Positions 9,082 through 18,269 of a DNA stretch of 64,000 bases are shown here, piece by piece. How positions within the stretch are numbered: the first letter of the stretch is position 1; each line of letters begins with the position of its first letter. The translations under genes and the position numbers were made by a program. Source of the DNA: UBA6522 sp965204155 (GTDB lineage: Bacteria > Pseudomonadota > Gammaproteobacteria > Steroidobacterales > Rariloculaceae); the NCBI GenBank assembly GCA_965204155.1, contig OZ241971.1, positions 992,001-1,056,000 of the forward strand, read 5' to 3'. Below the pieces are notes generated by a model. The model searched no databases. It saw only the letters and a program-made list of their open reading frames with translations, and was not told where the DNA came from.

Positions 9082-9233
9082 CGATGCGGTTGCCGATTGG
9101 ATATCCAGTTGCACGACGACCGATTGGAGCGCGCCCAGGGGCCTTTGTGCGCCCACGCCGAGCCATCGGCCGATTCCGCGGTCGCCCATGCGCGTTCATC
9201 GCCAAATTGCGCCCTTCGCCTGACCGCGAAACG

Positions 9234-9250
9234 TCCTACGGCGCACGCTC
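9234..9250 (-). repeat. IS right terminal inverted repeat
   Basis: The reverse complement reads GAGCGTGCGCCGTAGGA, matching the left end at 15 of 17 positions. It is followed by CTAG at 9251-9254. Confidence 0.85.
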
Positions 9251-9330
9251 CTAGCCGCTACGATCATGTACGGTGCAGACTCCTTGGCGCTCCATCCAAC
9301 CGATACGCCATAACTTGGTTGGAAGGAGCA

Positions 9331-10341
9331 TCAGGCCGCAGCCGCCGTATCGTCCTCGCAACCGCCGCGCTCGGGCAGGATCACGTCGCCGATCAGTTCG
9401 TCGACCTGCGCCTGGCTCTCCAGAGCGGCGGCCTCGCGAATCGTCCGCCGCGAGTAGCGCGGCGCGAACAGGTGGATGAAGTCCACCATGTAGCCGCGCA
9501 GCACGCGGTCGCGGGGGAAGCCCAGCCAGGTGGTGATTCTCGGGAACAACCCCTTGGCGTCGATGGCCTTGAGGTCTTCCTGGTCCTTGCACTCGTAGGC
9601 CATGGAGGCGAGTACGCCGACGCCCATGCCCATGCGCACGTAGGTCTTGATGACGTCGGCGTCCCGCGCCGTGAACACGACACGGAAATCGAGGCTCTGG
9701 TCCGCAAAGGCGCGCTTGAACGAGGATTCGCCGGTCAGGCTGAACACATAGGTCACCAGCGGGTAGGCGGCGAGGGTGGCGAGATCCAGCGGTTTGGTGC
9801 TGCGGCTGAGCGGATGCTGCTTGGGGACCAGCACGATCCGGTGCCAATGGTAGATCGGCAGCAGGGTGAGATCGGCGAACATGCCCTCGGCGCCGCTGGC
9901 GATGGCGAAATCCACCTGCTGGTTGGCCACCAGTTCGGCGATCTGCTCGGAAGTGCCCTGATGCAACTCCAGGTCCACCCGCGGATAGCGGCTGCGGAAG
10001 GCCTTGATGACCTCAGGCAGGACGTATCGCGACTGCGTGTGCGTGGTGGCGATGGAGAGCGTGCCTTCCTGTTCTGCAGTGAGATCGCTGGCGAGGCTGG
10101 AAATGTTGTCCACCTCGCGCAGGATCTTGCGCGCCCGTTCGATGACCTGGTGCCCGGCCGGCGTGATCGCGGCCAGGCTCTTGCCCTTGCGCGTGAATAA
10201 CTGCATGCCCAGCTCGGCTTCCAGTTGCTTCAACTGCTTGCTGATCCCGGGCTGGCTGGTGTACAGGCGTTCCGCAGCGGAGGTGATGTTCAACCCGCTG
10301 TCGGCGATCCCGATCAGGTACTTCAGTTGCTTCAGGGTCAC
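9331..10341 (-). CDS. cysB: LysR-type sulfur-assimilation regulator, CysB-like
   Basis: This 336-residue LysR-type regulator resembles CysB/Cbl closely. The N-terminal helix-turn-helix contains ERLYTSQPGISKQLKQLE, and the effector domain contains IATTHTQSRYVLP, VDFAIA and FTARDADVIKTYVRMGMGVG, which line the inducer pocket in CysB. Start GTG 10341 (VTLKQLKYL) aligns with the CysB N-terminus; upstream in-frame codons add no homologous sequence. It is divergent from cysG, with 150 bp between the starts, where it could autoregulate and activate. The inducer is expected to be N-acetylserine/O-acetylserine by analogy. Confidence 0.9.
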   Translation of the reverse strand: MTLKQLKYLIGIADSGLNITSAAERLYTSQPGISKQLKQLEAELGMQLFTRKGKSLAAITPAGHQVIERARKILREVDNISSLASDLTAEQEGTLSIATTHTQSRYVLPEVIKAFRSRYPRVDLELHQGTSEQIAELVANQQVDFAIASGAEGMFADLTLLPIYHWHRIVLVPKQHPLSRSTKPLDLATLAAYPLVTYVFSLTGESSFKRAFADQSLDFRVVFTARDADVIKTYVRMGMGVGVLASMAYECKDQEDLKAIDAKGLFPRITTWLGFPRDRVLRGYMVDFIHLFAPRYSRRTIREAAALESQAQVDELIGDVILPERGGCEDDTAAAA

Positions 10342-10491
10342 GGTGGTTCCATGCAGATGACCTTGTCTCCGTGGGATTCTAAAGCCAATGGCAAAATCAA
10401 GCACGTCCCGCTAATATCGTAATGCCGTACCACCGACAGGCACGCGCCTTGCCCGCAGCAACCCGGCATCTTCCGGTGCCACCCGCGCATC

Positions 10492-11913
10492 ATGCAGCAT
10501 CTCCCGCTCTTTGCCCGGCTTGACGGTCGCAAATGCCTGGTTGTGGGCGGCGGCGACGTGGGCGCCCGCAAGGTGCGGCTGCTGCTGGCCGCGGGCGCGG
10601 AGGTGACCGTGGCGAGCACGACGCTGACGGCCGAGCTGCTTGAGCTGCTGGACGACGGCAGGATTCGCCACGTCCAAAGAGCGTTCCGTGCCGACGGCGG
10701 CCCCTTCGGAGCCGGGGACGTGAACCACTACTGGCTCATCATCGCGGCGACCTCCGACCGGGAGCTGAACGCGGCGGTGGCCCGGGCCGCCGAATCCGCC
10801 CATCGGTTCTGCAACGTGGTGGACGATCCGGACCTGGGCAACTTCATCATGCCGGCGATCGTGGATCGTGCGCCGGTGACCGTGGCCATTTCCACCGGCG
10901 GCACGTCGCCGGTGCTGGCGCGCTGGCTGAAGGGCCGTATCGAGTCGATGCTTCCCACGGGCATCGGGGCTCTCGCGCGACTTGCGGGACGCTGGCGGAC
11001 GCGGGTCCGCGACGGCATCGGCGATCTCCACCAGCGCCGCCGATTCTGGGAGCGGGTGCTTGAAAGCCGGGTGCCGGAGTCCGTCTACGCGGGCCGCGAG
11101 GCCGAGGCCGAAGCGGCGCTGGACCGGTTGCTGGCGGAGTGGCATTCGAACAACCCCGACAAGGCCGGGGAGGCCTGGCTGGTGGGCGCCGGGCCGGGCC
11201 GTGCAGACCTGATTACGCTGCGCGGCCGCCAGTTGCTCAGTCAGGCCGAGGTCGTGCTCTACGACCGCCTGGTGGGTCCGGAAGTGCTCGAGTTCGCCCG
11301 CCGCGACGCCGAGCTGATCTCGGTGGCCAAGCGCCCGCGCAAACCGTCCATCAAGCAGCCCGACATCAACGCGTTGCTGATCAAGCACGTGCGCGCGGGC
11401 AAGCGCGTGTGCCGCCTCAAGGGCGGCGACCCGATGATTTTCGGACGCGGCGGAGAGGAAGTCGAGGCGCTCGTCGAGGCCGGGTTGCCGTTCCAGGTGG
11501 TTCCCGGAGTCTCCGCCGCCCAGGGCTGCGCCTGCTACGCGGGCATCCCGCTGACGCTCCGGGGCGCCGCCCAGTCCGTTGTTCTCACAACGGGCCACAC
11601 CGAGCGCGGCATCGCCGAAGTGTCGGAGTTCTCGCCCGGGCAGACGCTCGTGCTGTACATGGGGGTTGCGAAATACCGGATCCTGGCCGAGCGCCTGATC
11701 CAGCGGGGATACAATCGGCACACGCCGGTGGCCGTGGTGGAACGCGGCACGGCGGACGATCAACGGGTGATCTGCACGATCCTCGAACAACTGGGTGATG
11801 CGTCGGAGGCGCACGCGATCGAATCGCCGGCGCTGCTGTTCGTGGGCGAGACCAGTTACTTTGCCCGGGACCACGGTTGGTTCGCCCCGGACCGGCTCAT
11901 GGTCTATCCCTGA
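10492..11913 (+). CDS. cysG: Siroheme synthase (trifunctional CysG)
   Basis: This 473-residue fusion makes siroheme, the cofactor of sulfite and nitrite reductases. The N-terminal part has the Rossmann motif GGGDVGARKV and the STGGTSPVLARWLK segment of precorrin-2 dehydrogenase/ferrochelatase, which includes the family's catalytic region. The C-terminal half is uroporphyrinogen-III C-methyltransferase, with VGAGPGRADLITLRG, CRLKGGDPMIFGRGGEE and VVPGVSAAQG. Length and domain order match E. coli CysG (457 aa). It is divergent from cysB, as expected for a CysB target. Confidence 0.95.
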   Translation: MQHLPLFARLDGRKCLVVGGGDVGARKVRLLLAAGAEVTVASTTLTAELLELLDDGRIRHVQRAFRADGGPFGAGDVNHYWLIIAATSDRELNAAVARAAESAHRFCNVVDDPDLGNFIMPAIVDRAPVTVAISTGGTSPVLARWLKGRIESMLPTGIGALARLAGRWRTRVRDGIGDLHQRRRFWERVLESRVPESVYAGREAEAEAALDRLLAEWHSNNPDKAGEAWLVGAGPGRADLITLRGRQLLSQAEVVLYDRLVGPEVLEFARRDAELISVAKRPRKPSIKQPDINALLIKHVRAGKRVCRLKGGDPMIFGRGGEEVEALVEAGLPFQVVPGVSAAQGCACYAGIPLTLRGAAQSVVLTTGHTERGIAEVSEFSPGQTLVLYMGVAKYRILAERLIQRGYNRHTPVAVVERGTADDQRVICTILEQLGDASEAHAIESPALLFVGETSYFARDHGWFAPDRLMVYP

Positions 11914-11959
11914 ACCAATTGGTCCCTGAATTCATCCATTCCCGATCACGGAGACTTGC

Positions 11960-13225
11960 ATGCTGACATTCGCCATAGCCGTTGCGCTGGCGCTGGTAGG
12001 TTCCTTCCTTTGCTCGATCATGGAGTCCGTGCTGCTGTCCATCGGCAACGCCGATGTGGAAGCCCTAGTCAAGAGCGGCAAGCGCTCGGGTACTCTCCTG
12101 AAGCGCTTCAAGCGGGGGATCGACGTTCCCATCGCGGCGATTTTGATCGTCAACACGGTGGCGCATACCGTGGGAGCGGCCGTCGCCGGCGCAAGCTACG
12201 AGAACGTGTTTGCGGCGGAAACGCTCTGGGTCTTCACAGTGGTCTTCACCGTATCCGTGCTGCTGCTGACCGAGATCATTCCCAAGACCCTTGGAGTGAC
12301 CTACTCGAGGGAATTGGCGCCCCCCGTTGCCTGGGGCATCCAGTTTCTGAGCGTGTCGCTCCGCCCGCTGGTGGCGTTGAGCGAAATGATTTCCAGATCC
12401 CTGCGCCCTGACAAGAAACGCCTGAGCACTTCCGCCGAGGAAATCCGGCTGTTGGCGGGACTGGCCCGCAGCGAGGGCGCCTTCGGTCCCCGAATGGCGA
12501 ACATGATCGTCGGCGCCACGCGGTTGACCCAGCTATGCGCCCACGACGCCATGGTGCCCCGGCAGAACGTGCGGTTCATCTCCGCGGAACGCTCCTGGGC
12601 CGAAAACCTCGAAACCATTCGCGAATCCGGACACAGCCGGCTGCCTTTCTCTCCCACGGACGAACTCGATCACGTCACCGGCGTCGTCCTTGTCAAGGAA
12701 CTGTTCTTCCATATGCAGGCGCGTCCGGGTGCGGACATCGACTGGAGCGAACTGGTGCGCCAACCGCTGACCATTCCCGAGAGCCGCTCCCTGGACAGCC
12801 TGCTGCGCGCCTTTCAGGAGTCCAGGAGACACATGGCCGTCGTGGTGGACGAGTACGGAGGCGTCGAGGGCATCGTCACGCTGGAGGACATCCTCGAGGA
12901 GATCGTCGGCGAAATCGAGGATGAAAGCGACCACTCCTCCGAGGAATTGTGGGCGCAGGCCGACGGGGCCGTGGTGGTGGTCGCGTCCATCGAGATGCGG
13001 AAGGTCGGCGAGCACCTGGGATTCGAATGGGAGCCGGATGCCGATATCACCAGCCCCGGAGGGCTGATCACGGAGCAACTTGGCCGCATTCCGGTCCGCG
13101 GCGACGTAGTCAACTGGAAGGGTTATCGCCTGGAGGTACTCTCCGCCAGCGAAAAACGCGCGGAGCGAATCCGTATCACACCGGAAGACGATCTGCCTGC
13201 CGCCCGTGAAGGCAAGGCAGGATGA
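11960..13225 (+). CDS. CNNM/CorC-type membrane protein (DUF21, CBS pair, CorC_HlyC)
   Basis: This 421-residue inner-membrane protein has an N-terminal DUF21 transmembrane domain, with hydrophobic segments near residues 1-28, 52-78 and 90-120. A central CBS pair includes AHDAMVPRQNVRFI and VVVDEYGGVEGIVTLEDILEEIVGEI. A C-terminal CorC_HlyC domain carries the RIPVRGD signature. The family is linked to Mg2+/Co2+ handling; the older name hemolysin is misleading. GGAGA lies upstream of ATG 11960. It stands 46 bp after cysG and could be cotranscribed. Confidence 0.9.
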   Translation: MLTFAIAVALALVGSFLCSIMESVLLSIGNADVEALVKSGKRSGTLLKRFKRGIDVPIAAILIVNTVAHTVGAAVAGASYENVFAAETLWVFTVVFTVSVLLLTEIIPKTLGVTYSRELAPPVAWGIQFLSVSLRPLVALSEMISRSLRPDKKRLSTSAEEIRLLAGLARSEGAFGPRMANMIVGATRLTQLCAHDAMVPRQNVRFISAERSWAENLETIRESGHSRLPFSPTDELDHVTGVVLVKELFFHMQARPGADIDWSELVRQPLTIPESRSLDSLLRAFQESRRHMAVVVDEYGGVEGIVTLEDILEEIVGEIEDESDHSSEELWAQADGAVVVVASIEMRKVGEHLGFEWEPDADITSPGGLITEQLGRIPVRGDVVNWKGYRLEVLSASEKRAERIRITPEDDLPAAREGKAG

Positions 13226-13301
13226 CGATCGTTACGCTTGATTTACTCATCGCCCGCTGGCCGGTGTCTCATTCTGTGGCAAGCGGCCGACGGCTCACGA
13301 A

Positions 13302-16118
13302 TCAGAACGACACCGAGGCCCTGGCATAGAGCAACCGTCCGCGGGGGTCGTGCACCTTGGAGTCGAAACCGCCGTTGGTGGCCACGGTCGGCGGATCCTC
13401 TCCGCTCAGGTTCAAGCCGCCGAACGAGAGCGTCACACCGCCGAACCGGTCCAGCGAGATATTGTATTGCGCGTCCACAGTCGCGTGGCTTCCGATGGGC
13501 CGAAGCGCGCCGGGCTGGCCGTCATCCAGGTACGAGTCGATGTGATTGACGTAGATATTGACCCCGTGAATGTCGCGCTGCCAGTTCAGGAACAGGTTGG
13601 CGCGCATCTCGGGTACCGACGTCGCGAAATTCGCAAAGTTGCGCTTGCCGGCGCCATCGATCACACCGGCCTGGGGATCCACCAGGTCGTAACTTGAAAC
13701 CGCCGTGGCCTGCGCCCCTACCCTGAACGTCCCGGCCGGGGCGTCCACAGTCCAAGCGATCGAGAAATCGAAACCGTCCGTGCTCAGAGAGGAGGCGTTA
13801 TCGTAAAACGAGTTGACCCGTACCAGGCCACCGGTCGGTCCCCGCTCGATCTGCAGCGCAGCCGCCGCATCTCCCGCGGCCGCCGAATCCAGCAGCGCCT
13901 GGGGATTCTGCTGGATGATCACGTCGGTGTAGTCGAACGACCAGTAGTCCAGGCCCAGTTCCAGGGCATTGGCGGGCGACCACGTGAAGCCGATGTTGGC
14001 CACGTCAGCCGTTTCCGGCCGGAGCGTCTTGCCCGAAAGATTGGGCTGCGTACGGACCGGGAGAAACTGGGTGGAGTCGGGGAACAGCGGATCGGTCAGT
14101 TCCTCCAGTGTGGTCTGGGTTCCGAACGCCTGGAACATGGACGGCGCGCGGAACGACGTCCCCACCGATGCCCGCACCGCGAAGGACTCGCTCGGCCTCC
14201 ACAACGCGGTCACCTTGGGATCCGTGGAACTCAGCCCGTCGCCGTAGTCCTCGACCCGGGCCGCGAGCTGCAGGTCCAGCGAGTCGGCGACCGGCAGCAG
14301 CAATTCCGCGAAGGCGGCCGTCACCGACCGGCTGCTCGCGAAGTCCGGGTTGCCGACCACGAACATGAAGCCGTCGCGGTTCGCGATTTCGCTGTAATCC
14401 GAATGGGATTCCTCGTCGCGGACCTGGACGCCGACGGCCACTCCCGCCGGACCGCCGGGAAGCTGGCCGAAGTCCCCTGTGATGACTCCGTCGAGCGTCG
14501 TCAGGCGGGTATTGGCGTCGATGTCGAACGGACCTTGAAGGTAGTCGATCAGTTCCGGCGAGTTGACGGTTCCCGTACCGGTCAGCGCACTGCCCCAAGG
14601 GTTGAGAAACACGCAGCCGCCCACTCCCGGCGTGCCGGTGGCCGGATCGCACTCCGGTCCGCCCAACCCCACCAGGGCGCCGCGCAACCGATCCGTAACC
14701 GTATCCTTCGCCGTGACGAAGAACGCATTCCTGCTGCGCTGGAAGCCGACGTCCCAGCCCCAGTCGCCGTTGATGTCGCCGGTGAGGCTGGCGGCGACCC
14801 GCCACGTGGTGGAATCGTGGGTCGTCAGGCTGGCCGTGCCCCCGCCGCCGATGACCCGGCCGATCCACAGCACGTCGGTCCCGTAGGGATTGTCCGGGTG
14901 ATTGACCGAAATCGGCGTGCGTTCGGTCTTCGGGAAAGACGGCGAGTTGAATCGGACCGCCTCGTTGTCCGTCAGGTGCAGTTCCAGACGGCCCTGCATC
15001 CGGTCGCTGAAGTCGTGATTCAGTTCCACGTAGGCGGAGACGCGCTCCTCTTCCGGGACCAGGCTGAAGAACGAGCCGAAGTCGAACTGGCAAAGCCCGA
15101 TGCCGATGTCGCCGCCGGGACTCGGAACCGATTGGGCAAGCCCCGGAATCACTGTCGGATCCTGGGCCGCGATGGTGCTGCAGTCCGGGTCGGCGAACAG
15201 CGGCGTTGCCGCGCCGGGTACCGGCGGCAGCCCCAGGGTGGGTTCCACCAGGTCGGCCACGCCATTGAAATTGGTGTCGAAGGCCGCCGTCCACACCGGC
15301 GCATAGGCCGGATTGCCCGGCACCGAAGTGACCAGATAGCTGCCGGGGCTGCCCACCGCGCTCAGGTCGTCGGCGATCGAGGACAGCCGCTTGTCCGCCG
15401 TGCTCAGCGGCTTGCGGTCCAGCGCGCTGAACGCAAGCAGTACGTGGGTGCTTTCGGTGCCTCCGCCATACAGCACGCTGAACTGCTGGTCGTCCTGCGG
15501 AAACCCGTCGATGGTCTGGAAATCAAGCTGCAGTTCGAGACCCTCGAAGTCGCTGCGGGTGATGAAGTTGACGACGCCCGCCACCGCGTCGGAACCGTAG
15601 AGCGCCGTGGCGCCGTCTCTAAGCGTTTCGATGCGGTCCATGGCGATCATGGGCGGCAATGCCGAAGTGTCGACAAAGTTGTGTCCGCGATTGGTGGCGA
15701 TGGCGCTGTGCACCTGGCGGCGCGAATTGAGCATCACCAGCGTGGAGTTGACGCCCAGGCCACGCAGGTTGATGTTCGTCGTGCCGGTGCTCGCATTCTG
15801 CGTGAACGCATCCGGATTGTTCTGCGAACCCGTGTTGATGGTCATCCGCTCGATGATGTCGCTGATCTCGTTGACGCCCAGGGCGGCGATGTCTTCGGAG
15901 CCGATGGTGGTCAGCGGCGAGGGTGAGTCGAACTGCGATTCCCTGCGGATGTAGGAGCCGGTGACGACGATCTCCTCGATGGCCTCCTGGGCGGCAGGCG
16001 GCGGCTGTTGCGGCAGACCCGCCGACGGCACTGCGGCCGCGAAGCCGGCAAGCAGGCTCCTCCAGGCCCATTGAGCTCTCAATGTCCGTATTCCGCCGTG
16101 GACGTCCCGGGCGCTCAC
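13302..16118 (-). CDS. TonB-dependent receptor translationally coupled to a lipase-like lipoprotein
   Basis: This 938-residue outer-membrane receptor has a signal region ending near AGLPQQ, a TonB box/plug start EEIVVTGSYIRR, a plug with NINLRGLGVNSTLVMLNSRR and YGSDAVAGVVNFITR, and a barrel ending in YARASVSF with a C-terminal Phe. It starts at GTG 16118, overlapping the stop of the upstream lipoprotein gene by GTGA, so coupled translation is likely. Receptors of this plug type transport siderophores, oligosaccharides or peptides. The lipase-like neighbour suggests a hydrophobic or esterified ligand, which is inference. Confidence 0.9.
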   Translation of the reverse strand: MSARDVHGGIRTLRAQWAWRSLLAGFAAAVPSAGLPQQPPPAAQEAIEEIVVTGSYIRRESQFDSPSPLTTIGSEDIAALGVNEISDIIERMTINTGSQNNPDAFTQNASTGTTNINLRGLGVNSTLVMLNSRRQVHSAIATNRGHNFVDTSALPPMIAMDRIETLRDGATALYGSDAVAGVVNFITRSDFEGLELQLDFQTIDGFPQDDQQFSVLYGGGTESTHVLLAFSALDRKPLSTADKRLSSIADDLSAVGSPGSYLVTSVPGNPAYAPVWTAAFDTNFNGVADLVEPTLGLPPVPGAATPLFADPDCSTIAAQDPTVIPGLAQSVPSPGGDIGIGLCQFDFGSFFSLVPEEERVSAYVELNHDFSDRMQGRLELHLTDNEAVRFNSPSFPKTERTPISVNHPDNPYGTDVLWIGRVIGGGGTASLTTHDSTTWRVAASLTGDINGDWGWDVGFQRSRNAFFVTAKDTVTDRLRGALVGLGGPECDPATGTPGVGGCVFLNPWGSALTGTGTVNSPELIDYLQGPFDIDANTRLTTLDGVITGDFGQLPGGPAGVAVGVQVRDEESHSDYSEIANRDGFMFVVGNPDFASSRSVTAAFAELLLPVADSLDLQLAARVEDYGDGLSSTDPKVTALWRPSESFAVRASVGTSFRAPSMFQAFGTQTTLEELTDPLFPDSTQFLPVRTQPNLSGKTLRPETADVANIGFTWSPANALELGLDYWSFDYTDVIIQQNPQALLDSAAAGDAAAALQIERGPTGGLVRVNSFYDNASSLSTDGFDFSIAWTVDAPAGTFRVGAQATAVSSYDLVDPQAGVIDGAGKRNFANFATSVPEMRANLFLNWQRDIHGVNIYVNHIDSYLDDGQPGALRPIGSHATVDAQYNISLDRFGGVTLSFGGLNLSGEDPPTVATNGGFDSKVHDPRGRLLYARASVSF

Positions 16119-18118
16119 TGTACGATCTCCGGTTTGCCGATGGGAATTATGGTTCCGCCGCTCGCCGCGAACGTGACCGTCTGGATCTGCATTTCCACCG
16201 TCACCTCAAGATCCACCGGGTTCAGGATGGAGCTGTGCACTCCCCGATTGAAACGCACGATTCCGCGCACGCCCGAAGGGTCCACCGTCGTGCCGGTTAC
16301 GTCCGCCAATCCCATGATCCCGGCCACGTTGTCCACCAACGAAACCGGTACGGAGGTATCCTCCCGCACTCCGATCAGGTGAATGGGGTGGTTGGCCGCC
16401 GCGGCGGCAGCGTAGTTCAGCGGATCGACGGGATCCAGTACCGTTTGCAGGTCTCGTACGAAGTTGTGGAAACCGACCGTGCCGAATGGAAGCCCTGCCG
16501 CCTCCACGGCCGCCCGGATGGGCCGTCCGAACGTGATCGCCATGGGGTCCACGAGGAATTCCGAGTACGGTCCGCCGGCGCTGGAAAGCGTGGCCGTCGA
16601 GAACTCCGTGTTCAGGCCCACGAAGGGCGTGCCGAAAATGGCGCCCAGGGAGACACCGAGGAAATGGATGCGGTTGCCGTCGAGATCGGGCACGCCGTTG
16701 CTGTCGAGGTCCATCGCCGGGACCGTGCGGATCAGGTGGAACAGATCCGCCACGGCCTGCCGTGCATGATCCCGGGCATTGAGCGGATTCGCCACGTTGA
16801 AGATCTGCCAGCCGTCGTCGATCTGCCCGTCCGGGACAAGGCTGCCCAGCGATCCGACATTGTCCAGGTGGAAATGGCGCTCGTTGTTGCCGAAGGGACT
16901 GCCGGGGCCCTGGTAGAAGGGGTTGCCGGTATCGGTGACGCCGTGCAGCGGCAGATCGATGGCCACCATCCCGAATCCGGCCGCGGCAAAGGCGTCGGCG
17001 ATGGCGACCAGGGTCGTGCGGTTGCTGGTGACGCCGTGCTGGTACAGCACGACCGGCCACCCGGCGTCCGGGGCGCTGCCACGGCTGGGGAGTGAGGCGA
17101 CAACCGGGATGCGCAGCAATCCGCCGCGGGGCAACGGATGAGGATTGGCAGCGGTGGGTGGCATCAGTTCCGAGTTCACCCAGAAGCTGCCCAGTACGTC
17201 GCCCGGATCGCCGTAGTAGGGAACCTGCATCCAGCCGGTGTAGAGGGCCGCCGCGCCGGGAAGGCCCACGCCGAGATCGGCTGTAGTGATCCCCATGGGC
17301 ACGATCTGGTGAGGCATGGCCGTGGCGCCGGCCTGGACGGCATCCAGCACGTCGGAGACCGACTGCGTTGTGGCGCTCCAGGCCACTGCCACGGAATCGC
17401 CGGGGATCCCGAGCAGCCCCGCCGCGGCGTCGATCAGCGGAGTGATCGCGGGGAACAGCGGGTCCAGTTCCGGCGTACCGGGGACGCTGTCAAGCCCGGC
17501 CAAGTGCGCGTTCCGCACCGCGCCGAAGGCCTGATCCGGCCCCGCCGCGACCCCGTGCACGCTCCTGATCCCGCTGGTGAGCACGAAAACATGGGTCGTT
17601 TTCGGTGCAAGAGGCTGAAGCGGCGTGATTTCGAGCACCGAATCGTTCGTACCGGTGGCTCCGCTCAAACCCACCGAATAGTGCACACCGGGAACGAGGG
17701 GCACACCGCGGGTCGCGTCGAGGACAAAGACCGTTTCCGTGCCCGTGGGCGCCAGCGGATTGAACGGGATCAGGGTGTCCGGATCGATGGGCGCGTTGAA
17801 GGGCGCCGTGATCGCCGCCACCGTGGAGAATCCGTCCAGGGTGTTGACCGCTGCGGCCAGCGGCGACGTGATCCTGACCGGTACGGCCAGCGTACGGCCC
17901 GCGCCCGCGGCGACCGGATTGTAGATGTCGTTGGGATAGGGAACGACATCGTAGGGCGGCGGTGCGTACAGCGCCGCAAAGCCCTCACCCGAAGGCTGTG
18001 CCGGAGCGAAGTCGACCGCTTCGGGACCCGTGGATGTACCGCTCTCGCACCCCCCGAGAATCAGGGTCGCAAGTAGCAGTATCGGTGCCGGGTTGAAGCG
18101 TTGCATTGCGGGTCTCAT
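16115..18118 (-). CDS. Surface lipoprotein alpha/beta-hydrolase, extracellular lipase-like
   Basis: This is a 667-residue lipoprotein. The signal peptide ends in a LILGGC lipobox (Cys24). The N-terminal half resembles the Ig-like N-terminal domain of Pla-1/cef-type bacterial lipases (VPYPNDIYN, TTHVFVLTSGIRS). The C-terminal alpha/beta-hydrolase has an oxyanion-type YQHG, a nucleophile elbow GVSLGA (Ser about 491), a candidate Asp in VREDTSVP and a candidate His in RGVHSSIL. ATG 18118 is chosen over the TTG at 18130. The stop overlaps the TonB receptor start by 4 bp. A surface lipase/esterase feeding the receptor is plausible but untested. Confidence 0.82.
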   Translation of the reverse strand: MRPAMQRFNPAPILLLATLILGGCESGTSTGPEAVDFAPAQPSGEGFAALYAPPPYDVVPYPNDIYNPVAAGAGRTLAVPVRITSPLAAAVNTLDGFSTVAAITAPFNAPIDPDTLIPFNPLAPTGTETVFVLDATRGVPLVPGVHYSVGLSGATGTNDSVLEITPLQPLAPKTTHVFVLTSGIRSVHGVAAGPDQAFGAVRNAHLAGLDSVPGTPELDPLFPAITPLIDAAAGLLGIPGDSVAVAWSATTQSVSDVLDAVQAGATAMPHQIVPMGITTADLGVGLPGAAALYTGWMQVPYYGDPGDVLGSFWVNSELMPPTAANPHPLPRGGLLRIPVVASLPSRGSAPDAGWPVVLYQHGVTSNRTTLVAIADAFAAAGFGMVAIDLPLHGVTDTGNPFYQGPGSPFGNNERHFHLDNVGSLGSLVPDGQIDDGWQIFNVANPLNARDHARQAVADLFHLIRTVPAMDLDSNGVPDLDGNRIHFLGVSLGAIFGTPFVGLNTEFSTATLSSAGGPYSEFLVDPMAITFGRPIRAAVEAAGLPFGTVGFHNFVRDLQTVLDPVDPLNYAAAAAANHPIHLIGVREDTSVPVSLVDNVAGIMGLADVTGTTVDPSGVRGIVRFNRGVHSSILNPVDLEVTVEMQIQTVTFAASGGTIIPIGKPEIVQ

Positions 18119-18269
18119 GGCAAGGTTCAACCTATCCCGCCCACATCGCCCATGTCAAAGCCCGAAACTCGGCGTAACGCCTGCAAATCCAACCACCCCG
18201 CCACGGAAACGGCCGATTCGTTCGCGTGGCTGTCCGATTCGGTGCCGGAGCGAGGCCCGGCCCCATCGC

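Larger units (their letters stand above)
7700..9250 (+). mobile_element. IS1182-type insertion sequence, 1551 bp
   Basis: The element is bounded by 17-bp inverted repeats (7700-7716 and 9234-9250, 15 of 17 matching) and a CTAG duplication on each side. It carries one transposase gene with an internal amber codon, so it is probably immobile unless helped in trans. About 150 bp between the transposase stop and the right repeat hold no gene. The transposase belongs to the IS1182-type DDE family. Confidence 0.88.

Noticed and set aside
7696..9189. 497-codon minus-strand frame across the IS
   Set aside because: Rich in Arg, Leu and Pro and antisense to the transposase, whose motifs are unmistakable.
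10411..11874. 487-codon minus-strand frame opposite cysG
   Set aside because: No recognisable domain and fully covered by CysG motifs on the other strand.
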